From positions 1-28,160 of the forward strand of contig JAYMSP010001864.1 in the NCBI GenBank assembly GCA_036897095.1: a DNA stretch of 28,160 nt. The letters are read 5' to 3'. The position numbers and the translations under genes were made by a program. This stretch comes from Plantago elongata. Its lineage: Eukaryota > Streptophyta > Magnoliopsida > Lamiales > Plantaginaceae. The first letter of the stretch is position 1. Each line of letters begins with the position of its first letter. Below the pieces are notes generated by a model that ran no database searches, was not told the DNA's origin, and worked only from the letters and a program-made list of their open reading frames with translations. Shown piece after piece: positions 20,193 to 28,160 of this stretch.

Positions 20193-23045
20193 ACTCAAGT
20201 GATACCAATGATCGGCGTGGAAGCACCACTTGATCTACTTAAGATTTTCCAGACAGTCACCATGAAACGACATGTGAAATGCTTTAGGCAATGGCAAAAT
20301 CTTAGAAAATCGAGCTTGCTAAGGTGATTGACCACAAAGAGAGGAGGGCAAGAGCCTTCGATCTGGAGAATTACGTTTATGCTATGTTTCCCATAGAGGC
20401 TTACTCTCATTATACACTAATGCATGAGGATTTTACTTATGATGTTGGGAGGAAGCTGATGGATGCCTTCAATACTGCAAATGAAGAGACCAGAAGGCAG
20501 ATGGCTTTAGACCCTGCATTGCCCCAAACACTCAGAGTTTATCCCTCTAAACAAGAGGAAATATACTGGCAAAGGATTACACTTCCTACTGTAATCAACC
20601 TGGTTTCAGATGAAGAGGAAGGAACTGATGAGAATGACATGGATACCTCATCTGAACATCCAGAAGGCGGTGACAATAACAATCAATCTGATGATGAAGA
20701 TGATGATAGTCCTTCACTAGGGACTAGTGAAATGGCACAAGTGAATGCCTAAACAGGGACCTCACCTGTTCCAGACTCTACTCAAAGAAACCCACCATCA
20801 TCACAGAAATCACCACCTCTAGCTAACCAACAAAACCAACATACCTAAAATGATCAACATCAACAAGCTGACCCATCTGAAGAACTTAAGGTTGTCGAAT
20901 CTAGAGTTGCAAGACTCAAAGAATTGTTGGAAGAAGAAAGTAAGCTTATTCAAGAGTAACAATCTATGATTGAAGCTAAGGAAGCCCAATTGTTGATAAT
21001 TGAGGCAGAGAACGCCAAGGAGAAGACACTCCTTGCTGAGAAGCAACAATTGAAAAGAGATATCGATGCCACGGCTGCAGAGTTGGACGCTCTGGTTACA
21101 GACGATACGAAGCATGATGCTAAGGCTGCATCATAGAGGCTACTTATACCATCTTCTCAGACAGATAGCGCCAACGATAAAGGCAAAATGGTTGCTAGGC
21201 TCAACAACATTGATTAGAATGATCAAATCTACGTGACCACTGATGATGATGATGAGACACAGGATATGGCTCCAGAAGAGGATGCAATTCTTCTCTCCCA
21301 TTACAAGAAGAAATTTCTTGCTCCATACATGTTCTCCTCACCTGCCATTACTTCTAGAGATGGTAAATTCCTCGGAAGAAGTATTGTGTTTTCAAAGCTG
21401 CAATCTGAGCTAGTTGCTGAAGATTCCCAGGTACATTATCTGTACCATCTGACCTTAAGTCGATAGCTAAACTCTAGCTACACAGAGCCACTAGCATTGC
21501 ATTGTCTCAGAAAGATCTAGGCATGGTCCAGGATGAAGACTGTGACAACGCCAACAAGTCGTTTGAAGAAGCAAAATATGCTATTCAGAAAGTAGAGGCC
21601 ATCTACCATCCACTTGAAGAGTTGAACCAAAAGGAGTAGTTACTCCTTAAGGAGAATCAAGAGCTCAGAACTGATGTCCAGAAGCTTGTCCAAGTTAAAA
21701 CAATCTACATAATAACTTTGAGTCGTTGTCTCACTCATTACGTTAGTTTGAGTCAGTCACTCATGACTATGGGGGAAGAGAACCAACATGTCCATAAAGG
21801 CAGAGGTAGGAAGAGATCTACCTCCCTCCACAAGTCAAGTTCCAGAAAAGGACACACCTTCTGAAGAACTCGTGGTCCCATAAACCAGAGTTAGAACAAC
21901 AATAAGGCTAAAGAGTATAATAACTAGGGGTTTCAAGGCCCTTGTTATAGCTGAAGGAAAGAAGCCTTCTGAACAAGAAGAAGAGAAGGAAGAAGGAGAG
22001 TTCCAAGATCAGGAAACCTGTAAGTCTCCAGTTAGAAATTTCAATGATGATGAGACTGATATAGATGTGCATCCACTTCGGAAGAGAAGTAAAGTGGGTA
22101 GCCTTCTTGAACCACCACTGGTTGTTAAACCAATAAATGCCAGAAATTCTTTTGGTAATACCAAGTCGATCCAAGGTGGATCTTCCAGCACAACCCCCAT
22201 AAAGTAAGTGGAACTGGAGAAAGGATTGAATAGAAAGAGGCGCAGGGACTTACAGTTTGATAAAGTTCAAGAGAAAGAACAAGAAAGATCAGATGCTGCC
22301 CAGATTGAGTATGTCAAAACTGATGACAACAAATCAGCCTATAGATGCAAACATCTCCAGAATTGTAGGTTCTTGAGCTACAACATCTTCTAATGAACAA
22401 GAAGTTTCCAGAACCTATCTACAATCACATGATGGCATGGAGAACCCACAAGCCCACACTGTCGAATCCTGTAAATACTACGAAATGGCTTGATTTTGAG
22501 GTTTATATAAGGACTGAGGCTATGAAGAAGCCATTTGATTTTGTCTGTCCTTATCCTAAGCCTGATGAGATACACAAGACCAGGACGTTGGATGGTACTC
22601 TAGCAAACATAACAGTTTAGGAGTTGAACCTTAAGAGTCATTTTACATGATAAAGGAACAATACATGGATGACATTGCATACTTGGAGGAGATTTACAAG
22701 TATCATCAGTTGTCATTGTTGAAGGTAAACCATGCATGGGTATGGGGTAAATACCTTTGGTTCAAGCACTTTGCTCAATCTAAAAAAGACCCTGCCAAAA
22801 CTTATCAAGAAGTTTGTGGACTATCCAAAAAGACATAACTAACTGTCAGAAGGTTACTTTATGAATATGTTGAAGACTGCAGGAGGGTTGACACCCATTG
22901 ATTCAGAGAGATACTGAAGAACTTGAAGTTTCTGAACCTAAGTTATTTTGAAGACTTGAAGACTAGTATGTTAGGATGTTTTACTTGGAGATTGGTTTCT
23001 CCTGTTGTCCTAATTTACTTAGTAGTTTTTGTATTTCTGTTGTAA

Positions 23046-23279
23046 TACATCTATAAAAGTTATCTTATGCTCTGTAATAGTTCTTTCTGAAGATCATACT
23101 CTCAGAAACCATTTATAAGAAGATAAATTTTCAGCAAAGATCACTCCTTGTGATTTGGTTGAATTTTATTTTCTGCACTTAATTTATCTGATTGGATATC
23201 ATATAAAATGATTAAGTGGTTGATTGTTTTCACTTCCATGTTTGTAATAGGACATTAAGATAGTCATGGTTGACTGATC
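23046..23279 (+). other. 3' untranslated region of element 2 between ORF2 and polypurine tract
   Basis: This is AT-rich sequence with no open frame, conserved with 26497-26739 of element 3. It contains no recognised RNA gene. Confidence 0.6.
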
Positions 23280-23294
23280 AAAACAGAGAAAATT
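23280..23294 (+). other. Polypurine tract of element 2 (mutated)
   Basis: AAAACAGAGAAAATTT-like sequence sits directly before the 3' LTR. Element 3 has the cleaner form AAAAAGGGAAAATTT, so this copy has acquired an interrupting C. It is the plus-strand priming site. Confidence 0.75.
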
Positions 23295-23858
23295 TGTTAG
23301 GAATATATGTTAGTATTTTTTATCAATCACCATATGACTTATCTTTAATACAAAAAGGTCTCATAGTTCACTTGAACATTGTAAAAGAGGAAATCACTTA
23401 GTATGTTAGTCTAGTAAACTTGTAAGGATTATTTAGGTCTCTAAATGTAATTTTATATTTTGAGAAAGCCATGAAGAAGGATCCTAGCAATGGATTTTAA
23501 TCGAAGATTTGAAGACTTAAGATTGCACAAGTTTATTAAGACATAAGGTTTAGTCTCCTCGGATAGACTATGTCAATAAAGCATATTGTATAGTGCAAAT
23601 ATTGCACATAACAAGTCTCTGGACATATGACATCATCGAGTCAAGGAGCATGCTAGCTTTCAAAAAGGCTCATGTTTCCGTTAAGACTACTAGACAAGAA
23701 ATAGTGCAATGCATTAATTACACCGGCTGAAAATTCGCTTAATGCATAGTCCTCTCTGAAAATGAGAAAGGGACTTCTGAGTACTCATTTTGAGATATCA
23801 ACGGATTGAATTTTGAGAAGGTCTAATGGATACTATTCAAACGACTCTCAAATTCATC

Positions 23859-23867
23859 TATAAATAT
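23859..23867 (+). promoter_or_regulatory. TATA box of the 3' LTR, element 2
   Basis: TATAAATAT, same LTR position as in the 5' LTR. If active it would drive transcription rightward into the flank and into the antisense of element 3. Confidence 0.58.
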
Positions 23868-24533
23868 CACCACTTAGAGGCTGAGAAATACACACACGAA
23901 CTAAGCTCATATGTACTTATCAACCAAGTATTCTCTCAAGCATTCATACTACCATTCTCAAAGCTTTCTGTTGCGACTAACAAGCTCGAAGAATCACTAG
24001 TAGTTCTAAGTGTCCTGAACCTATAACAAAATATTGTTATTTGTGCAAGAGTTGAACTTTGGGATACCCTTTTTGAAGCTCATTCTTCAAAACGGATACC
24101 AATTACTTGGGTCAATAAAGAGAACCTACCATATACAAAACAAGTATATCAAGTAGTATCATCTCTTCAAGCTCTCTGAAAATATTGCTGAAAAGTTATA
24201 AGAGAATCTTACTAGACAATCAACATATAACCAACACCATCAAGCCGTGGAGTACAGGAAGTACTTGGTTTGGGAAATCAAGGAAAAGCTCCAAGGTTAT
24301 GTTGAGTATAGGAAGTACTTGTCTTGAGGAGCTTGAGAAAAACTCAGGGGGAATATTTGGTTGGGAACCATTTGTTTGTAGGTTTCTTAGAATAGGATTT
24401 ATTGAAAGGGAACTCAATTATCTGTTCTAGTGAATTCAGAAAGGGTGAGTGGATTAGTTGGAGGATTACGCCACCTCCAGATACCACTATAAACTGCTGT
24501 GTTATTTACTTTTCTGTAATTACATTCTATCAT

Positions 24534-24557
24534 CACACACACACACACACACACACA
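24534..24557 (+). repeat. (CA)12 microsatellite in 3' LTR
   Basis: Twelve CA units. The equivalent spot in the 5' LTR (about 10858-10880) has no repeat, and in LTR A only a short imperfect one. Confidence 0.95.
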
Positions 24558-24731
24558 TTATTATTGCAAAGCAGAATCACGTTTATCTATCGCTTAAGTC
24601 TTCCGCTCTCTGAATCTAAGTATCCAAAACTTCACAGTTTCTGAGAAAGACTATTTCTCGACAAAAGTTTGAAATGACTATTCCCCCCCCCCCCCCTCTA
24701 GTCTTTTCCTTTGCCTTTATATCGACCAACA

Positions 24732-24736
24732 TGATG
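24732..24736 (+). repeat. Target-site duplication (right) of element 2
   Basis: TGATG, an exact copy of 9681-9685. Confidence 0.93.
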
Positions 24737-25022
24737 TGAGCAAGGATGTTTCTCTTCATACGTGACACAATGGTTTGATTTCCTTGAATATGGCATGTGT
24801 TCAAGTCATTGATCTCATGCTCCTCGTCGATGAAGTCTTAATCATCCGCTTCTTCTTCACCATCAAAGTCCTCGTATGTGTTATAGTTATCAAGACCAGC
24901 AACCATTTCAGATTTGGATTTCTTCGTTTTCCCATAAGAAGGACCACATGTCATTCCAACATTTTTCATTAACTCACCAGCTTCTTCAACATCTATCTCT
25001 TCTAGAATTTTTTAGTAATAAA
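24737..25022 (-). pseudogene. Remnant reading frame right of element 2, unknown protein
   Basis: On the - strand, from about 25004 down to the TSD, there are roughly 90 codons with a single stop. They contain DVEEAGELMKNVGMTCGPSY, a short basic patch (KTKKSKSE), an acidic stretch (YEDFDGEEEADD, then TAA) and FIDEEHEINDLNTCHIQGNQ. With element 2 and one TSD copy removed, the frame continues into 9680-9413. It is not related to any retrotransposon protein in the window. I do not recognise it. It may be the only non-retroelement coding sequence here, or part of another transposon class. Element 2 on one side and the element 3 LTR on the other have cut it off. Confidence 0.45.
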
Positions 25023-25190
25023 TGTTGGTCCAGATAACGGCAAAGGAAAAGACTCGGAGGGGGGTGAATAGTCAGTTAAAACTTTTGTCGATAAACACCA
25101 TTTCTCATAAACTGGTCAGTTTCTGATACTTAAATTCAGAGAACGGAAGACTTAAGCGATAGATAAATGAGATTGCGCTTTGCAGTAGTA

Positions 25191-25192
<2 letters not shown>

Positions 25193-25220
<28 letters not shown>
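25193..25220 (-). repeat. (CA)14 microsatellite in element 3 LTR
   Basis: Fourteen CA units on the - strand, at the same LTR position as the (CA)12 of element 2's 3' LTR. Confidence 0.95.
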
Positions 25221-25222
<2 letters not shown>

Positions 25223-25895
25223 GTGCTAGAATGTAAATACGGAGTAAGTAAATAACATAAAAAGTATAGTGGTATCTAGAGGTGGTGTAATCCTCCAACT
25301 AGTCCACTTCGGCCTTTCTGGGACCTCGAATTCACTAGAACAGACAATTGAGTTCTCCTTACAATATATCATATTCTAAGATCCCTACAAATAGATTGTT
25401 CCCAACCAAATGTTCCCCCTGAATTTTCCTTACATCCTCAAGCCAAGTACTTCTTGTGCTCAAGATAATCTTGGAGCTATTTCTTGATTTTCCAAATCAA
25501 GTACTTCATGTACTCCACGCCTTGTCGGTGTTGGTTATAAGTTGGAAAGCTTCTGGTATAACTTTTCAGTTATGTTTTCAGAGAGCTTAGAAGAGATAAC
25601 ACTACTTGCTACACTTATTCAATGTATGCTATGTTCTCTTTTACTGACCCAAGTATTTGGTAATCGTTATGGAGAATGAGCTTGAAAAAGGGTATCCGGA
25701 AGTTCAACTCTTTCATGAAAAACAATCTCTTGTTATAGGTTCAGAACAGAACACTTAAAACTACAAGTGATTCTTCGAGCTTTTAGTCGCAACGGTAAGC
25801 TTGGACAATGGTTGTGAGATGCTTGAGAGAATACTTTGCTTGCTAAGTAGATATGAGCGTAGTTCGTGTGTTTATTTCTCAGCTTCTATGTGGTG

Positions 25896-25904
25896 ATATT
25901 TATA
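25896..25904 (-). promoter_or_regulatory. TATA box of element 3 LTR
   Basis: TATAAATAT on the - strand, at the conserved LTR position. It points leftward toward the 3' LTR of element 2. Confidence 0.58.
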
Positions 25905-26476
25905 TATGAATATGAGAGTCGTTTGAATAGTATATGTTAGACCTTCTCAAAATTCAATACATTGATATCTCGAAATAGTACTCAGAAGTCCCTTTCTCAT
26001 TCAGAGAGGACTATGCATCGAGCGACTTTCTAGCCGGTGTAATTAATGCAACTTACTATTTCTTGTCTTGTAGTATCAACGGACAAATGAGCCTTTCTGA
26101 ATGCTAGCATTCTCCTAAACTCAGTGATGTCATATGCTTAGAGACTTGTTATGTGTAATATATATAAACTATACAATATGCTTTCTGATCATAGTCTATC
26201 TGAGGAGACTTAACATGTTGTCTTCATAAACTTGTGCAATCTTCAGTCTTCAAATATTCGATTAAAATGCCTTGCTATGATCCATTTCCATGGCCTTCTT
26301 TGAAACACAAAATTACATCAAAGACCTAATAATCCTATTACAAGTTTTACTAGACGAACATACTAAGTGATTTATTCTTTTACAATGTTCAAGTGAACTA
26401 ATAGTACTAGTCACCTTTCTGTACGAAGATGAGTCATATGGTGATTGATCAAAAATACTAACATATATTCCTAACA

Positions 26477-26491
26477 AAATTTTCCCTTTTT
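26477..26491 (-). other. Polypurine tract of element 3
   Basis: AAAAAGGGAAAATTT on the - strand directly abuts the LTR start. It is the cleanest polypurine tract in the window. Confidence 0.9.
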
Positions 26492-26739
26492 GATCAGTCA
26501 ACCATGACTATCTTCAAAGTCCTATTACAAACATGGAAGTGAAACAATTCACCACTTAATTATTTCAGAAGATATTCCATCAGTTAACTAAGTGCAGAAA
26601 GTAAACATCAACCAAATCACAAGAAGTGATATTTGCTGACAAGTTTTCTTTTATAAATGATTTATGAGAGTATAAACATCAGAAAGAACTATAACATATC
26701 ATAAGATAATTTTACAAATATTGAACAATAAAGATCAAT
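26492..26739 (-). other. 3' untranslated region of element 3
   Basis: AT-rich, no open frame, aligned with 23046-23279 of element 2. Nothing else recognised. Confidence 0.55.
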
Positions 26740-28160
26740 TCAGCAAAGTGTTACAAAAACTACTGAGTAAATTTGGACAACAGGAGCGTCCAAGCTCCAA
26801 GTAAGACATCCTAAAATAATAGTCTTCAAGACTTCAAAAAATAACCTTGGTCAGAAACCACAAGTTCTTCAGCAGCCTATCTGGATCATCTGATCTGGTT
26901 GTCAACCTTCCTGCTGTTTTCAAAATATTTATAGAGAAGCCTTCTGACAGAGAGCTCTGTCTTTCTGGCTAATCCACAAAAGTCTTTGTAAGTCTTGGCA
27001 TGGTATTTCTTTTTCTGTACAAAGCGCTTGACCCAGTAGTACTTGCCCCATGCCCATGCATGGTCAATGTTCAGCAGTAACAACTCATGATACTTATAAA
27101 TTTCTTCTAAATATGCAATGCCATCCAGGTATTGATCCTTCATCATATAAAATGATTCGTAAGACTCAACTACTAGTTGTTTTGTCTGCTGAGAGTGCCA
27201 TCCAACTTTCTGACATTTTGTACATCATCAGGCTTTGGATAAGGGCATTTAAAATCGAGTGACTTTTTTATAGACTCAGTCCTATTATGACTTCAAAGTC
27301 AAGCCATGCCTTGGTGTTTGCTGGATTTAGCAATAAAGGCTTGTTAGTCCATGCCATAATTTGATTGTAGATAGATTCTGGAAACTTATTCAAAAGAAAA
27401 TGTTGTAGCTCAAGAATCCAGTAACCATTCTGGAGATGTATGCACTTGTAGGCTGATTGGATGTCATCTGTCTTGACATACTCAATATGGGCAACAACTG
27501 GCCTTTCTTCCTGCTCTTTCTCTTGAACTCTATTAAACTGTAGATCCCTTCGTCCTTTTCTATTTAGACCTTTTCCAGTGTCAGTTCTTCTTTAATGGGA
27601 GCAGTGCTGGAAGATCCACCTGGGATTGAATTGGTGTTTCCAGAAGGAGTTTTGTCAACTATTGGTCTAACAACCAAAGGAGGTTTAGGAAGGCTACCCA
27701 CTTTCCTTCTCTTTTGCAGTGGATTCTCATCAGTGTCAGTCTCATCATCATCATCATCATTGAAGTTTCTAATTGGAGACTTCCATGAATCCTGACTTTT
27801 GATTTCTCCTTCTTTCTTCTCTTCTGTTTAGAAGGTTTCTCTTCAGATATCACAAGGGCCTTGGAACCCCTAGTAATCACATTTCTCAACCTTGTTGTAA
27901 CACTGAGTTCAGCAGCATGGAGTTCTTCAGAATGAAAGTCCTTTTTAGGAACCTGACTTGTGGAGGGAGGTACTTGTTTTCTCTTCCTGCCTTTGCCTTT
28001 TTGGGCCACAGTGTTCTCTTCCCCCATAGTCATGAGTGTCTGACTTAATTGTGCATATGAGTGAGAAAGTGACTCAAAGTTGATTTGCAGATTGTTGTGA
28101 ACCAGGACTAACTTTCAAGAGTTTCTTTGTTTTCTTTCAGAACCTTGGTCTTAGATTCAA
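26740..28160 (-). pseudogene. ORF2 3' part of element 3, degenerate, cut by window edge
   Basis: This is homologous to the last exon of ORF2 in elements 1 and 2. Visible parts on the - strand are: TMGEENTVAQKGKGRKRKQV with a basic patch (28031-27960); ITRGSKALVISEEKPSKQKR; after a frameshift, an Asp-rich run and LQKRRKVGSLPKPPLVV (27720-27660); the segment MMKDQYLDGIAYLEEIYKYH ... HAWAWGKYYWVKRF (27146-27040); LSVRRLLYKYFENSRKVDNQ; and a C-terminal hydrophobic stretch (APVVQIYSVVFVTL) before TGA at 26742-26740. The same C-terminal hydrophobic block is seen in element 2. Stops and frameshifts show it is not functional. No introns are visible in this part of the ORF. Confidence 0.8.

Larger units (their letters stand above)
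17810..23045 (+). pseudogene. ORF2 (Sirevirus 'envelope-like' ORF) of element 2, degenerate, six exons
   Basis: The aligned start codon of element 1 is ATT here (17810), followed by APRKTLAKNSVVTTSSAEKQ. Exon 1 (17810-19293) carries DFNPGDW, MVEKYLNVAISS, a deletion of about 90 bp relative to element 1 near 18245, FVNRVNEFEHKVVKGRANTK and a basic patch (RPKKRIHLVIDD). Exons 2-5 (19375-19482, 19567-19674, 19759-19911, 19997-20107) are short, acidic and Pro/Thr-rich. Exon 6 (20193-23045) has VIDHKERRARAFDLENYVYA, acidic runs, a coiled-coil-like segment (20.88-21.1 kb), basic patches (KGRGRKR, RKRSKV) and a globular-looking end (MIKEQYMDDIAYLEEIYKYH, HAWVWGKYLWFKHF). It finishes with a hydrophobic stretch (SPVVLIYLVVFVFLL) before TAA at 23043-23045. 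Many stops. Homologues are called envelope-like in plant Sireviruses; a true envelope role is unproven and the basic patches would also fit a nuclear or RNA-binding role. Confidence 0.82.
9686..24731 (+). mobile_element. Element 2: complete, degenerate Ty1/copia Sirevirus-like retrotransposon
   Basis: The element is 15,046 bp and has, in order: 5' LTR (9686-11045), PBS for initiator tRNA-Met (11048-11059), gag, pol in copia order (protease, integrase, RT, RNase H), a roughly 0.9-kb spacer, ORF2 with introns, a polypurine tract and 3' LTR (23295-24731). Both outer ends are flanked by TGATG. Multiple stops, frameshifts and deletions in every gene, and visible differences between its two LTRs, point to an old insertion. 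Its length is large for a copia element, mainly because of the long gag and the 5-kb ORF2. Confidence 0.95.
23295..24731 (+). repeat. 3' LTR of element 2 (1,437 bp)
   Basis: It starts TGTTAGGAATATATG, ends GACCAACA, and is followed at once by the TSD TGATG. It contains TATAAATAT at 23859-23867, a (CA)12 tract at 24534-24557 and a run of 14 C at 24683-24696. Confidence 0.94.
25023..26476 (-). repeat. 3' LTR of element 3 (1,454 bp)
   Basis: On the - strand it begins TGTTAGGAATATATG at 26476 and ends GACCAACA at 25023. It carries TATAAATAT at 25904-25896 and a (TG)14 tract (+ strand) at 25193-25220. Confidence 0.94.
25023..28160 (-). mobile_element. Element 3: 3' end of a copia Sirevirus-like element, continues beyond window
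   Basis: On the - strand this holds the 3' part of ORF2, a 3' untranslated stretch, a clean polypurine tract and the 3' LTR. It is the same family as elements 1 and 2. The 5' part and the second LTR lie to the right of the window. The bases next to the LTR end (25018-25022, ATAAA on the + strand) would be one half of its target duplication; the other half cannot be seen. Confidence 0.9.

Noticed and set aside
24683-24696. Run of 14 C as an assembly gap or artefact
   Set aside because: Shorter C-runs occur at the same LTR position in the other copies, so it is an expanded native tract, although its exact length may be uncertain.
27595-27795. 66-codon + strand open frame
   Set aside because: It is the antisense of ORF2 of element 3, and the matching region in the other copies codes on the ORF2 strand.
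1-28160. CRISPR array, bacterial operon or phage signals
   Set aside because: There are no spaced short repeats and no ribosome-binding-site organised genes; all recognisable coding sequence is plant LTR retrotransposon.

Overview
The window is a block of nested and abutting Ty1/copia-type LTR retrotransposons from a flowering plant, most likely a eudicot. No intact cellular gene, tRNA or rRNA is visible. The evidence for this is: LTRs of about 1.36-1.45 kb with TG...CA ends; a primer-binding site TGGTATCAGAGC complementary to the 3' end of plant initiator tRNA-Met; a CCHC-type zinc knuckle in gag; the copia order protease - integrase - reverse transcriptase - RNase H; and a long extra open reading frame (ORF2) between pol and the 3' LTR. 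That layout matches the Sirevirus branch of Ty1/copia, whose downstream ORF is often called 'envelope-like'. The species cannot be named from the sequence.

Layout, left to right. (1) 1-1322: an LTR in + orientation (LTR A) inserted into the ORF2 of element 1. (2) 1323-9412: element 1, on the - strand, holding the 3' half of integrase, RT, RNase H, a spacer and most of ORF2. Its 5' part is missing at an abrupt junction near 9412, and its 3' end lies beyond LTR A outside the window. (3) 9413-9685: flanking sequence that is not part of any element. (4) 9686-24731: element 2, on the + strand, a complete but heavily mutated 15.05-kb element with both LTRs, PBS, gag, pol, ORF2 and polypurine tract. 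A perfect 5-bp target duplication TGATG (9681-9685 and 24732-24736) proves it is a single insertion. (5) 24737-25022: the other side of the flank, carrying a broken - strand reading frame. (6) 25023-28160: element 3, on the - strand, with its 3' LTR (25023-26476), polypurine tract and the 3' part of ORF2, running off the window.

All coding regions contain stops, frameshifts and deletions, so none of the elements should be autonomous now. In element 2 the second catalytic Asp of the integrase is a Cys and part of the RT is deleted.

The most unusual signal is in ORF2. Comparing elements 1 and 2 shows five short GT...AG intron-like interruptions (81-85 bp each, all phase 0) separating small acidic Pro/Glu-rich exons of about 108, 108, 153 and 111 bp. 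Each would bring in an in-frame stop if not removed. ORF2 is also preceded by a roughly 0.9-kb spacer with its own strong TATA box (TATATATAAAG), and in element 1 this promoter/start region is tandemly duplicated with a period of about 388 bp. Together these suggest that ORF2 is, or was, expressed as a separate spliced transcript unit inside the retrotransposon.
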